Part shown: one piece after another, positions 26,943 to 35,484 of the stretch
Layout of the letters: every line of letters begins with the position of its first letter
How positions within the stretch are numbered: position 1 is the first letter of the stretch
From: Paracoccaceae bacterium
GTDB lineage: Bacteria > Pseudomonadota > Alphaproteobacteria > Rhodobacterales > Rhodobacteraceae
Assembly: GCA_022843025.1 (NCBI GenBank)
Contig: JALHOL010000009.1
Coordinates: forward strand, 62,001 to 126,000
DNA length: 64,000 nt
Direction of reading: 5' to 3'
Position numbers and translations under genes: made by a program
The notes under the pieces: generated by a model
What the model saw: only the letters and a program-made list of their open reading frames with translations
The model's database searches: none
What the model was told of the DNA's origin: nothing

Positions 26943-27545
26943 ATGATGAAATTTGTGCAAATGATGCTGGCGGCGCTGATGGCACTGCCATTTCTTGCTG
27001 TGGATGCCGCCGCCCAGGATTATCGCCTGCAGCGCGGGGATACCGTTCAGATTGAAGTGCTTGAGGATTCCACCCTGAGCCGATCGACGCTGGTGCTGCC
27101 GGATGGGCAGATCACCGTGCCGCAAGTTGGCACCGTTCGCGCCGCAGGCCGCACGCTGGAGCAGTTGCAGGCAGATGTTGCGCAACGCCTTGCACCCAGT
27201 TTTGCAACGCCGCCGACGGTGTTCGTCACGCTGTCCTCGCTTGCGCCGATCATCGACCGGCCCGAACGCACCATCGATATCTTTGTCATCGGCGCTGCCA
27301 ATGCACCGGGTCGCGTGCAGATCCCGCCGGGATCGACTCTGTTGCAGGCGCTGAGCGCTGCAGGCGGCCTGTCACCGTTCGCGGCAGACAAGCGGGTGCA
27401 ACTGCGCCGTGTCGACAAGGCCGGAAATGAAAAGATCTACCGTGTTGATTACGATGCGATCGAACGTGGCGTGTCGAACGTGGGCACGACCCGCGTCGTT
27501 GATGGCGATGTGATCGTCATTCCGCAGCGCAAACTGTTCGAATAA
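26943..27545 (+). CDS. Polysaccharide export protein (Poly_export/SLBB, Wza-like, short form)
   Basis: 200 residues with a signal peptide ending near AAAQDYRL (type I cleavage; no lipobox cysteine). A Poly_export domain follows (YRLQRGDTVQIEVLED through FVTLSS), then one SLBB-type beta-grasp domain (GAANAPGRVQIPPGSTLLQ). Wza of E. coli is about 380 residues, a lipoprotein with more SLBB repeats and a C-terminal transmembrane helix. This is therefore a minimal form, as seen in many alphaproteobacterial EPS loci. It should form or gate the periplasmic/outer-membrane channel for glycan export. The beta-barrel gene follows 8 bp downstream, which suggests a joint secretion unit. Confidence 0.88.
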   Translation: MMKFVQMMLAALMALPFLAVDAAAQDYRLQRGDTVQIEVLEDSTLSRSTLVLPDGQITVPQVGTVRAAGRTLEQLQADVAQRLAPSFATPPTVFVTLSSLAPIIDRPERTIDIFVIGAANAPGRVQIPPGSTLLQALSAAGGLSPFAADKRVQLRRVDKAGNEKIYRVDYDAIERGVSNVGTTRVVDGDVIVIPQRKLFE

Positions 27546-27553
27546 GCGCGGGG

Positions 27554-28669
27554 ATGCGGGATATGGGGTTGATCCGGGGTGCATGCCTTGCCCTTGCGGC
27601 AGGAACTGCCGCGACGGGCGTCGCTGCGCAGGACGTGGGTGGCGTGCGCCAGACCTTTGATGTCGAGCAGCGCTTTGAATTCGGGCGCAACCTCGATCTG
27701 GCGACCCCGGCAGAAGGATCGAGCAGCGTCGCCGCGACGGTGCTGAGCTATGGTCTGTTCAGTGAAACACCGCTGGATCGGCTGGCCTTTACCGCCTCTG
27801 GCGCGCTGGTGATCGAAAACTCGCCCGATACGGCCGGAACGGAAGTGGATTTCGGCCGCCCCGAAGTGGGTTTCCTGTATGTCCGCGAAGTGCCTGATGC
27901 GCTGTTTTCGGTCGCGCTGCGCTATGTCAGCGATGATGTAAGCGCGCTGGCCGATGATCTGACCGTTGCAGACGCCACCGGGACGGAAATCGATTACGGC
28001 GTGATTCTGCGCTATGAGGCGTTGCGGAATTCGCCGGCCAGCATCTTCGTCGAGGCGACATTCGACGCCACCGAATACGAGGATACAATCGACCCGACGC
28101 TGATCGAAAGCGATACCTACGGGCTGACGGCCGGTACTCGGCTGCGCTTTTCCGAAGTTATGGATGGTGTGTTCAGCCTTGGCGTGACGCGGGAAGATGA
28201 TGCCGCCGGCGTTGTGGCTGATACGTTCATCATCCGTGCCGGCGTCGAGTATGACATGATCGACGGCTTTGCCGCGGTCTTCCTGACGCGCGAAGAAGGC
28301 GACATCGAAGACAGCACATCGCTTGAGTTTGATTACACGCAGGATCTGCCCGTCGGCGCGCTGAGCCTGGGCGTGACCATCGCGCAGACCTTCGATTCCG
28401 GCGTGGGCGAGCGGACGGACGAAACGGATATCGAGATCGGCTGGACACAGGCCATCAACGACGCTTCGGCCATAGCGGTGAGCCTGTCCTGGGCGCAGAG
28501 CGACGCGCCGTCTGAGCAGATTACGGAAACCGAACTGGGCGCGACCTACAGCTATGCCTTGACCGAGGAAACCAGCCTCGACGTCGGCGCAAGTTTCCGT
28601 GAGCGCGATGATGCGGGCGGGCGGGCTTCGTCGCCGCTGGTGTTCCTGGCGCTTGGCCGCAGCTTCTGA
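27554..28669 (+). CDS. Outer-membrane beta-barrel protein of EPS locus
   Basis: 371 residues with a signal peptide (LALAAGTAATGVAAQD) and a series of alternating hydrophobic strands. The final residues LVFLALGRSF end in the phenylalanine typical of barrels inserted by the BAM machinery. Composition is acidic and glycine/threonine rich, as in outer-membrane proteins of the BBP2 group often found next to polysaccharide export genes. The start codon at 27554 is 8 bp after the Wza-like stop, and the gene ends 27 bp before a strong terminator. It may act as an outer-membrane pore or scaffold for the secreted polymer; that role is inferred from context. Confidence 0.75.
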   Translation: MRDMGLIRGACLALAAGTAATGVAAQDVGGVRQTFDVEQRFEFGRNLDLATPAEGSSSVAATVLSYGLFSETPLDRLAFTASGALVIENSPDTAGTEVDFGRPEVGFLYVREVPDALFSVALRYVSDDVSALADDLTVADATGTEIDYGVILRYEALRNSPASIFVEATFDATEYEDTIDPTLIESDTYGLTAGTRLRFSEVMDGVFSLGVTREDDAAGVVADTFIIRAGVEYDMIDGFAAVFLTREEGDIEDSTSLEFDYTQDLPVGALSLGVTIAQTFDSGVGERTDETDIEIGWTQAINDASAIAVSLSWAQSDAPSEQITETELGATYSYALTEETSLDVGASFRERDDAGGRASSPLVFLALGRSF

Positions 28670-28695
28670 ATTTCAGCAGACCCGCACGACAGCAG

Positions 28696-28723
28696 CACCC
28701 GCCATTGGCGGGTGTTTGTTTTT
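28696..28723 (+). terminator. Rho-independent terminator of export operon
   Basis: CACCCGCC / GGCGGGTG perfect 8-bp stem, 3-base loop ATT, followed by TTTGTTTTT. It is placed 27 bp after the outer-membrane barrel gene. Confidence 0.92.
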
Positions 28724-28891
28724 GGTGATCGTGCATGGATACTCGAACCCGGTCTGTTCCTGCGCTGCGCCGAAGGCGACGTGTTCGCTGGAACTGGGTG
28801 ATTTCAGACGCAAAGGAGGGGGCGTTTCGTCCCAAATTTTGGGCTAGCCAACGGCGCCCACCACTGATCGTCAGTCGAAATGGAAGGATGT

Positions 28892-28967
<76 letters not shown>

Positions 28968-28976
28968 ACCGGAGGT

Positions 28977-29022
28977 CGAAGCGTTGCGGCTTCGATGGGC
29001 GAAGCGTTGCCGCTTCGTTGGG
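28977..29022. repeat. Two tandem 23-bp repeats in the tRNA-Ala 5' leader
   Basis: Copies at 28977-28999 and 29000-29022 differ at two positions. Each contains CGAAGCG-TTGC-(C/G)GCTTCG, able to fold into a 6-7 bp hairpin. They lie between the tRNA promoter and the mature 5' end, so they would be transcribed in the precursor. Confidence 0.75.
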
Positions 29023-29025
29023 CGC

Positions 29026-29054
29026 TGTCTAGTAGAGGGCGCGGTGGGGTGCAA
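29026..29054 (-). promoter_or_regulatory. Promoter of tRNA-Ala
   Basis: On the minus strand, TTGCAC (plus 29049-29054) and TAGACA (plus 29026-29031) are separated by 17 bp, a sigma70-type promoter about 60 bp before the mature tRNA. Confidence 0.6.
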
Positions 29055-29104
29055 GTGAAAAAAGCACCCGATTTCCGCGCCCTGCAACGGCCGACAGCGT
29101 GGCC

Positions 29105-29440
29105 TTATACCTCTTCCTCGTCGCCGGCCACATCGGCCAGATCGTCGAGCGAGACATTGTCATCGGCATCGTCTTCGAGCAGATCATCGTCCAGCTCGGT
29201 ATCGTCGGCGACGCCCGTTTCCAGCAGTTCGTCATCGGCTTCCAGATCGTCGACGAGAACGTCATCGTCTTTTTCCGGAACGGCGCGGCTGATGACGGCG
29301 GCAGCCATCTTGCGACGGGCGGATTCGATATCGACGACTTCGCCCGTATAGGGCGAAACGATGGGCGAACGGTTCAGGTCGTAAAAGCGCTTGCCGGTGG
29401 TCGGGCAAATGCGCTTCGTGCCCCATTCAGGATTGGGCAT
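29105..29440 (-). CDS. TIGR02300 family acidic protein
   Basis: 111 residues beginning PEWGTKRICPTTGKRFYDLN, followed by RSPIVSPYTGE. This is the hallmark N-terminus of the alphaproteobacterial TIGR02300 family, with a zinc-ribbon-like CPxxGxxFYD segment. The C-terminal half is a long Asp/Glu-rich tail with low complexity. The start is the ATG at 29440, which directly precedes the conserved PEWG; the longer frame adds a non-conserved leader. Function is unknown in the family. It stands alone between the tRNA and the divergent metalloprotease gene. Confidence 0.88.
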   Translation of the reverse strand: MPNPEWGTKRICPTTGKRFYDLNRSPIVSPYTGEVVDIESARRKMAAAVISRAVPEKDDDVLVDDLEADDELLETGVADDTELDDDLLEDDADDNVSLDDLADVAGDEEEV

Positions 29441-29604
29441 GGTGGTCCCCTTGTTCAGGCTGGCTGTCGATGGGCTGGAATGTCCAGAGTCGTGGTCGCT
29501 TGCCACAAGGCAAGGCGGGTGTCAAAGGCTTTCGCGGCGGGTTGGCCCTGTTGCCTGTGGGGTGCAAGTGGCTATCCTGTGCGTGGAATTCAAGAGGATG
29601 TTCA

Positions 29605-30291
29605 ATGCCCCTGCTTCCCGGTTCCCCCCCGGTCGAGATCGTGCTGAAGCGATCGGCCCGCGCGCGGCGGTTTTCGCTGCGTGTGTCGCGGCTTGACGGG
29701 CGGGTGACGCTGTCGCTGCCCGCCCGTGCGCGAGAGGCCGAGGCGATGGCCTTTGCGCGCGCGCAGGAGGGGTGGATCCGCGAAACGCTGGCCGACATGC
29801 CGCAGCGGGCGGGGGTGGGAATCGGGTCAGTGCTGCCGGTTGAGGGGCGGTTGCTGCAACTGGCACCGGGGGCGGGCCGTGCCGTGCGGGTGGAGGGCGA
29901 TTCGCTGCTGATCCCCGGCGACCCGGCGCAGGCGGGCACACGGGCGGGGGCCTTTCTGCGCGCATTGGCGCGAGAGCGGCTTGTGGCCGCATCGGACCGC
30001 TATGCCGCGATAATCGGGCGGCGGGTGGTGCGGGTGACATTGCGCGATACGCGGTCACGCTGGGGATCCTGCGCACAGGACGGGGCGCTGATGTATTCCT
30101 GGCGGCTGATCATGGCGCCGGCATCGGTGCTGGACTATGTGGCCGCGCATGAGGTGGCGCATATGCAGGAGATGAACCACTCTGCCGCCTATTGGGCGGT
30201 GGTGGACCGGCTTTATCCCGGTTGGCAGGAGCAGCGCAAATGGCTGCATGCCGAGGGACAGGCATTGCACCAATACCGTTTCGGGGATTGA
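29605..30291 (+). CDS. YgjP/SprT-like M48-type metallopeptidase (DUF45)
   Basis: 228 residues. The C-terminal domain carries the zinc site VAAHEVAHMQEMNHS (HExxH) with a third ligand in the following MNHSAAYWAVV section. It is preceded by TLRDTRSRWGSC, the RSRWGSC block diagnostic of DUF45/YgjP proteins. The N-terminal half is the beta-rich RSARARRFSLRVSR section. The start is the ATG at 29605; an earlier in-frame start would add about 45 residues with no conserved content. It is predicted cytoplasmic. The physiological substrate is not established for the family. Confidence 0.87.
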   Translation: MPLLPGSPPVEIVLKRSARARRFSLRVSRLDGRVTLSLPARAREAEAMAFARAQEGWIRETLADMPQRAGVGIGSVLPVEGRLLQLAPGAGRAVRVEGDSLLIPGDPAQAGTRAGAFLRALARERLVAASDRYAAIIGRRVVRVTLRDTRSRWGSCAQDGALMYSWRLIMAPASVLDYVAAHEVAHMQEMNHSAAYWAVVDRLYPGWQEQRKWLHAEGQALHQYRFGD

Positions 30292-30324
30292 TTTTCCCCT
30301 GTCAGCGGTGCTTGGCTGCGACCT

Positions 30325-30975
30325 ATGCCGATTACCCCGCGCCAGACCGACCCAAACGCCGCCGCGCATGAGCGATTGTACCGCAGCCTGCGTCAGCAGG
30401 TGATGCATGGCGAATTGCCGCCCGGTCAGGCCATGACGCTGCGCGGCCTTGGAAAGCAGTTCGGCGTGAGCATGACCCCTGCGCGTGAGGCGGTGCGGCG
30501 GCTGGTGGCGGAGGGGGCGCTGACGCTGTCCTCGTCGGGCCGGATTTCCACACCCGAGTTGACGCCGGAGCGGATCGAGGAATTGGCGGCGATCCGGGCC
30601 ATGCTGGAGCCCGAGATGGCAGCGCGGGCGCTGCCACGGGCGCATTTCGCATTGATCGAGCGGTTGGCAGCGATCAATGCGCTGAACGCCGAGGCCGTCG
30701 TGAAGCAGGACGCAGTGGCCTATGTGCGGACCAATCTGGAATTTCACCGCACGCTGTACTTGCGCGCGCAGGCCCCGGCGATGCTGGCCATCTGTGAAAC
30801 TGTCTGGCTGCAATTGGGGCCCACAATGCGTGCGCTTTATTCCAAGCTGCGCCGGAAGGAGCCGCCGCAGCACCACCGCATGATCCTTGCCGCGCTGAAG
30901 GCGGGGGATGAGCCGGGGCTGCGGCTGGCGGTGCGCACGGATGTGACGCAGGGCCTGCGGCATCTGGCCGGGTGA
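30325..30975 (+). CDS. GntR-family regulator with FCD domain
   Basis: 216 residues. A winged helix at the N-terminus (LYRSLRQQVMHGELPPGQ, then LGKQFGVSMTPAREAVRRL) is followed by an all-helical FCD effector domain with conserved acidic/His positions, such as EFHRTLY. Members usually repress or activate genes for organic-acid or amino-acid use, binding short palindromes with GT/AC half sites. The MFS transporter gene begins 4 bp after its stop, so the pair is an operon and the transporter is an obvious target. Whether it also reads the TGTGATCACA sites near the TCA operons is only a speculation. Confidence 0.88.
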   Translation: MPITPRQTDPNAAAHERLYRSLRQQVMHGELPPGQAMTLRGLGKQFGVSMTPAREAVRRLVAEGALTLSSSGRISTPELTPERIEELAAIRAMLEPEMAARALPRAHFALIERLAAINALNAEAVVKQDAVAYVRTNLEFHRTLYLRAQAPAMLAICETVWLQLGPTMRALYSKLRRKEPPQHHRMILAALKAGDEPGLRLAVRTDVTQGLRHLAG

Positions 30976-30979
30976 TCGC

Positions 30980-32119
30980 TTGATCCGACTGTCCCCTTTG
31001 GTGCTGCTAACAGCGGCTGTGGCGTTGGTGGGGTCAAACTCGCTGGCGCTGTCGCCCATCGCGCTGGAAGTGGGGCGGGGGTTTGATGGCGCGAGCGCGC
31101 GGGAGGTCCTGATCGCGGCATCGCTGTTTGGGGCCGGGACGGCGGTGGCGGCGGTGGGGGTTGCGCCCTGGGCGGACCGGATCGGGTTGTCCCGCGCGCT
31201 GGGGCTGGCGTTGGTGGTGCTGGTGTTGGGCATGGCGGGCACGGCGCTGGCACCATCGCTGGGGGTGTTGTGGCTGGCGCAGGCGGTGGCGGGGATCGGG
31301 TCGGGCGTCGCTTTGCCTGCGACTTATGGGCTGGCGGCTGAGATCGCGCCAAAGGGGCGCGAGAGCACCTATCTGGGCCGGGTGCTGATGGGGTGGACGC
31401 TGTCGCTGGTCTTTGGGGCGTCAGCCGCCGCGTTGATTGCCGATGTGGCGGGCTGGCGGGCGGTGCATGGGGCGTTGGCGGTGGCCGGGCTGGTGGTGTT
31501 GCTGGCGCTGCTGCTGTCACCCCGGATGGGGGCCGTGCGCGCGGCGCAGGGGGGAAGTCCGTGGTCCGCCTTGCAGGTGCCGGGGATCGGGCCGGCGCTG
31601 CTGGTAGCGGGGGGCTATATGGCGGCGTTCTATGGGCTTTACGCCTATGTCGCGCCGCATTTGCAGGCGGGGCTGGGCTGGCCGGTCTGGATGGTGGGCG
31701 CGGTGCCGTTGGTTTACGGCATCGGGTTCGGCGCGGCGGCGCTTGGGGATCCGTGGATCGACCGCTTTGGCGCGCGGGTGGTGGCGCCTTGGGTGTTCGG
31801 GGCGCTGGTGGTGCTTTACCTCTGCATCGCGGCGGTGGCGGGGTCGGCCTGGGGGCTGGTGGCGGCTTGCCTGCCTTGGGGCATGATCAACCATCTGGGC
31901 CTGAACCTGATCGTGGGGCGCTTGGCGGGGCTGGACGCGGCACGGCGGGGGGCGGTGCTGGGGTTGAATTCGGGCGTGACCTATCTGGCGATGTTCGTGG
32001 CGACGCCGGTCTTCGGGGCGGTTGAGGCACGGCTCGGTTTTGCGGCCTGTGCCGTGTTAGCGGCGGGCTGTGTTCTGGCCGCGCTGGGCGATGCGCTGCG
32101 GCGGCGGTCGCTGCGGTAA
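30980..32119 (+). CDS. MFS transporter (DHA1-like)
   Basis: 379 residues, almost entirely hydrophobic, with a repeated pattern of membrane segments. The segment APWADRIGLSRALGL fits the loop 2-3 signature DRxGRR, and a second copy DPWIDRFGARVVAPW occurs in the C-terminal half, as expected from the internal duplication of the superfamily. The start is a TTG at 30980, 4 bp after the regulator stop. The substrate is unknown; effluxers of small molecules are common in this subgroup, and the adjacent GntR/FCD gene suggests an organic-acid or drug ligand. Confidence 0.82.
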   Translation: MIRLSPLVLLTAAVALVGSNSLALSPIALEVGRGFDGASAREVLIAASLFGAGTAVAAVGVAPWADRIGLSRALGLALVVLVLGMAGTALAPSLGVLWLAQAVAGIGSGVALPATYGLAAEIAPKGRESTYLGRVLMGWTLSLVFGASAAALIADVAGWRAVHGALAVAGLVVLLALLLSPRMGAVRAAQGGSPWSALQVPGIGPALLVAGGYMAAFYGLYAYVAPHLQAGLGWPVWMVGAVPLVYGIGFGAAALGDPWIDRFGARVVAPWVFGALVVLYLCIAAVAGSAWGLVAACLPWGMINHLGLNLIVGRLAGLDAARRGAVLGLNSGVTYLAMFVATPVFGAVEARLGFAACAVLAAGCVLAALGDALRRRSLR

Positions 32120-32230
32120 GGGTTGGCGGGGGACGGCTGTCCCCAGCGCGCCCGATGCCCCGGCGGTGGCTTGGGTGGCCGCCGGGGCATGGGTATTTGG
32201 GCCAAGATGAAAGGGCTTGGCCGGGCTTAC

Positions 32231-33619
32231 CTAGGCGTGGATCGCGCCGTCGCCGCAGGCCAAGGCAGCCTCGCGCACGGCTTCGCTATAGGTCGGGTGG
32301 GCGTGGCAGGTGAGGGCGAGGTCCTGGGCCGAGGCACCGAACTCCATCGCAACACAAATTTCATGAATCAGGTCACCTGCCATCGGCCCGATGATATGCG
32401 CGCCGAGAATGCGGTCGGTGGCCTTGTCTGCGAGGATCTTGACGAAACCGTCCCCCTGAAACACGGCCTTGGCGCGGCCATTGCCCATGAAGGAGAACTT
32501 GCCGACCTTGTAGGCGCGGCCTTCGGCTTTGAGCTGTTCTTCGGTCTGGCCTACAGAGGCGACTTCTGGGGTGGTGTAGATCACGCCGGGGATGACGTTG
32601 TAATTCACATGGCCCGATTTTCCGGCCAGGATTTCTGCCACTGCCATGCCTTCATCTTCGGCCTTATGCGCCAGCATGGGGCCGGTGATGGCATCGCCGA
32701 TGGCGTATAGGCCCTTGATATTGGTGGCGAAATGCGCGTCGGTCTTGACCTGGCCGCGCGGCAGCATCTCGACCCCGAGGGTATCGAGGCCGAGGCCCGC
32801 CACATAGGGGCGACGACCGGTGGCGACGAGGACGGTGTCGGCCTCCAGCGTGGCGTCGGAGTCATCCTTGCGGAGTTTGTAGCGGACGGTGGCGCCGGTC
32901 TGGCCCTTGTCCACGCCCTGCACGGCGGCGCCGAGGATGAACTTAAGTCCCTGTTTTTGCAGGATGCGCTGGAAGGATTTGGCGACTTCGGCATCCATGC
33001 CGGGGGTGATGGCGTCGAGGTATTCGATCACCGTGACCTCAGCGCCGAGGCGGGCATAGACCGATCCCATTTCCAGACCGATCACGCCTGCGCCGATCAC
33101 CACCAGCTTTTTCGGGATCGCCTTGAGGGTCAGCGCGCCGGTGGAGGTGACGACCACCTCTTCATCAATGGTCACGCCGTTCAGGGGAGAGGATTCGGAA
33201 CCCGTTGCAATCACGATGTTTTTCGCGGTGTGCACCTCATCGCCCACCTTGACCTGACCGGGGGCGGGGATGCTGGCCCAGCCCTTGATCCAGGTGACCT
33301 TGTTCTTCTTGAACAGGAATTCGATGCCCTTGGTGTTCTGGCCGATCACATCATCCTTGTAGCCCAGCATCTTGGCCCAATCGACGGTGGGTGCTGCGCC
33401 CATCAGGCCCATTTTTTCAAAGTTTTCATGGGCTTCGTGCAGGTGATGGGTCGCGTTGAGCAGCGCCTTTGAGGGGATGCAGCCCACGTTCAGGCAGGTG
33501 CCGCCCAGCGTATCCCGGCCTTCGACCACGGCGACCTTGAGCCCCAGTTGCGCGGCCCGGATGGCGCAGACATAGCCGCCGGGGCCGCCGCCGATGATGA
33601 TTGCGTCAAACTCTGCCAT
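32231..33619 (-). CDS. lpd: Dihydrolipoyl dehydrogenase (E3 of 2-oxoglutarate dehydrogenase)
   Basis: 462 residues. FAD-binding [19 protein letters not shown] at the N-terminus, redox-active disulfide [19 protein letters not shown]-binding [12 protein letters not shown], second FAD motif [10 protein letters not shown], and the C-terminal dimer-interface base HAHPTYSE. It reoxidises dihydrolipoyl groups of the SucB core with NAD+. It is the last gene of the sucC-to-lpd operon, 85 bp after the MAPEG gene, and its upstream gap holds a GTGCA array. Location in the suc operon marks it as the 2-oxoglutarate dehydrogenase E3. Confidence 0.96.
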   Translation of the reverse strand: MAEFDAIIIGGGPGGYVCAIRAAQLGLKVAVVEGRDTLGGTCLNVGCIPSKALLNATHHLHEAHENFEKMGLMGAAPTVDWAKMLGYKDDVIGQNTKGIEFLFKKNKVTWIKGWASIPAPGQVKVGDEVHTAKNIVIATGSESSPLNGVTIDEEVVVTSTGALTLKAIPKKLVVIGAGVIGLEMGSVYARLGAEVTVIEYLDAITPGMDAEVAKSFQRILQKQGLKFILGAAVQGVDKGQTGATVRYKLRKDDSDATLEADTVLVATGRRPYVAGLGLDTLGVEMLPRGQVKTDAHFATNIKGLYAIGDAITGPMLAHKAEDEGMAVAEILAGKSGHVNYNVIPGVIYTTPEVASVGQTEEQLKAEGRAYKVGKFSFMGNGRAKAVFQGDGFVKILADKATDRILGAHIIGPMAGDLIHEICVAMEFGASAQDLALTCHAHPTYSEAVREAALACGDGAIHA

Positions 33620-33653
33620 GGGTCGTTTCCTTCTGTTCGGTGCCGTTTGCGGC

Positions 33654-33702
33654 GTGCAGCTTGTGGTGCAGCAGATTGTGCAGACGGCTGTGCATACGAA
33701 TG
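33654..33702. repeat. 12-bp-periodic GTGCA array, copy 1
   Basis: GTGCA occurs at 33654, 33666, 33678 and 33690, exactly 12 bp apart, and is followed by TACGAAT. A closely similar block stands at 43442-43490. It fills most of the 85-bp gap upstream of lpd. Confidence 0.65.
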
Positions 33703-33704
33703 TG

Positions 33705-34100
33705 TCAGATCAGGGCGGCAATCAACATGATCAGCGTGGCCGCGAAGCCCACAAACCAGATGGCCGACCGCCACGGACGCCAGCCAAGGGCATAGGCCGG
33801 AATATAGAGGATGCGTGCGCCAAGATAGGCGAAGGCGCAGGCTTGAGTGAGCGGGCTGGACTGATTGCCGAGCGTGACGACCACGACGGCGAGGGTAAAG
33901 AGGATCAGCCCTTCGAAGTGGTTGTTCATCGCGCGTTGCAGGCGACCTGTCAGCGGCGACATGGGCCGCGAAGGCGGGCGGTCGCGGGCGCTGGAGGTGT
34001 AGCCCACGCCAAGCTCCATGTTGGCCGGCACGGCGAAGAGGACGAATTGCACCATCTGGAGCAGGCCTGCGAGGGCAAGGGCGGTGAGTTCGGGGGTCAT
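33705..34100 (-). CDS. MAPEG family membrane protein
   Basis: 131 residues with four hydrophobic segments. The family core [17 protein letters not shown] resembles the RxxxNxxE glutathione-binding region of MAPEG proteins. It is followed by [19 protein letters not shown], typical of the bacterial cytoplasmic-membrane branch. Bacterial members have no settled function. It lies within the suc operon between sucB and lpd, with 93 bp of hairpin-rich DNA on the sucB side. Co-transcription is likely, but a link to 2-oxoglutarate oxidation is not known. Confidence 0.85.
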   Translation of the reverse strand: MTPELTALALAGLLQMVQFVLFAVPANMELGVGYTSSARDRPPSRPMSPLTGRLQRAMNNHFEGLILFTLAVVVVTLGNQSSPLTQACAFAYLGARILYIPAYALGWRPWRSAIWFVGFAATLIMLIAALI

Positions 34101-34123
34101 GCCATGCGTCCTTTCTCCGTTGC

Positions 34124-34160
34124 GTCCCGGGCTTGATCCGGGACCTCCTGCGTTAGGAGG
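34124..34160. repeat. REP-like double palindrome in the sucB-MAPEG gap
   Basis: GTCCCGG-N7-CCGGGAC (34124-34144) is followed directly by CCTCCT-N5-AGGAGG (34144-34160). The first unit matches the GTCCCGGGCTTGATCCGGGAC-type palindromes scattered through many alphaproteobacterial genomes. It may stabilise or attenuate the operon transcript. Confidence 0.6.
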
Positions 34161-34193
34161 CCCCAGGCCAGGTTCGGGGCGCTTTGGCCTGTA

Positions 34194-35402
34194 TCACAGG
34201 TCCATCAGCAACCGGCGCGGATCCTCAAGCGCCTCTTTCACGCGGACGAGGAAGGTCACCGCGCCTTTGCCGTCGACCACGCGGTGGTCGTAGGAGAGGG
34301 CGAGGTACATCATCGGGCGGATGACGATCTGGCCGTTCACCACGACGGGGCGGTCCTGGATCTTGTGCATGCCGAGAATGCCGGATTGCGGCGGGTTCAG
34401 GATGGGGGAGGACATCAGCGAGCCGTAAACGCCGCCGTTGGAGATGGTGAAGCTGCCGCCTTGCATTTCGGCCATGGACAGTTTGCCATCGCGGGCGCGC
34501 AGGCCGAGTTCAGAGATTTTCTTCTCGATCTGGGCGAAACCCATCTGGTCGGCGTCGCGGACCACGGGGACGACGAGGCCGGACGGGGTGCCCACGGCCA
34601 CGCCCATGTGGACGTAGTTCTTGTAGACGATATCGGTGCCGTCGATTTCAGAGTTGACCTCGGGCACCTCTTTCAGGGCGTGGGTGCAGGCCTTCACGAA
34701 GAAGGACATGAAGCCCAGCTTGACGCCGTGCTTCTTTTCGAACGCGTCTTTGTATTCGTTGCGCAGTTCCATGATGCCGGACATGTCGACCTCGTTATAG
34801 GTCGTGAGCATCGCGGCGGTGTTCTGCGCGTCTTTCAGGCGGCGGGCGATGGTCTGGCGCAGGCGGGTCATCTTGACCCGTTCTTCGCGGGCGGCATCGT
34901 CGGCGGGGACGGGCGCGCGGGGAATGGCGGCGGGCGCGGGCGCTGCGGCCATGACGGGGGCCGGGGCGGCGACGGCGCGGGCGACGTCTTCCTTCATCAC
35001 GCGGCCATCGCGGCCTGTGGCCTGCACCTGATCCCGCGAGAGGCCAGCCTCTGCCATGGCCTTTTTCGCGGCGGGGGCGTCTTCGACATCCTTTTCGGCG
35101 GCGGCCGGGGCGGGAGCGGGGGCCGCGGCGACGACGGGTTCCGGCGCCTTGGGCGCGGGGGCGGCGGCGCCTTCGGTCATGATGGCGAGGCGGGCATTTG
35201 CGGCCACGGTCGCGCCTTCGGGGGCGAGGATTTCGGACAGCACGCCCGACACGGGGGCGGGCACTTCGACCGACACCTTGTCAGTTTCCAGTTCACAGAG
35301 CATTTCGTCCTGCTTCACGAAATCGCCCGGCTTCTTGAACCAGGTCGAAACGGTTGCCTCGGACACGCTTTCGCCAAGGGCGGGCACCATAACATCGGTC
35401 AT
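34194..35402 (-). CDS. sucB: Dihydrolipoyllysine succinyltransferase (E2 of 2-oxoglutarate dehydrogenase)
   Basis: 402 residues. Lipoyl domain 1-75 with the lipoylated lysine in [14 protein letters not shown]. An Ala/Pro-rich linker follows, then the E3-binding domain around [15 protein letters not shown], a second linker, and a catalytic domain ending in [13 protein letters not shown] (HxxxDG active site). It transfers the succinyl group to CoA in the core of the complex. It lies 82 bp after sucA; the gap carries a 10-bp stem hairpin. Order and neighbours confirm SucB rather than the pyruvate dehydrogenase E2. Confidence 0.96.
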   Translation of the reverse strand: MTDVMVPALGESVSEATVSTWFKKPGDFVKQDEMLCELETDKVSVEVPAPVSGVLSEILAPEGATVAANARLAIMTEGAAAPAPKAPEPVVAAAPAPAPAAAEKDVEDAPAAKKAMAEAGLSRDQVQATGRDGRVMKEDVARAVAAPAPVMAAAPAPAAIPRAPVPADDAAREERVKMTRLRQTIARRLKDAQNTAAMLTTYNEVDMSGIMELRNEYKDAFEKKHGVKLGFMSFFVKACTHALKEVPEVNSEIDGTDIVYKNYVHMGVAVGTPSGLVVPVVRDADQMGFAQIEKKISELGLRARDGKLSMAEMQGGSFTISNGGVYGSLMSSPILNPPQSGILGMHKIQDRPVVVNGQIVIRPMMYLALSYDHRVVDGKGAVTFLVRVKEALEDPRRLLMDL

Positions 35403-35451
35403 CTTCGGTTCCTCCGCGCCGCTTTCGGGCGCCTTTGGTCAATACGGGGGG

Positions 35452-35476
35452 TGCCCGCGCCGGGGTGGCGCGGGCA
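35452..35476. other. Hairpin between sucA and sucB
   Basis: TGCCCGCGCC and GGCGCGGGCA form a perfect 10-bp stem with a 5-base loop, without a T tract. It may adjust sucB level relative to sucA by partial termination or mRNA protection. Confidence 0.55.
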
Positions 35477-35484
35477 GGATCAGA

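Noticed and set aside
33609-33695. 29-codon leader peptide ([10 protein letters not shown]...) upstream of lpd
   Set aside because: No ribosome-binding site, and the second copy of the array has a one-base shift that breaks the reading frame, so a conserved peptide is unlikely.
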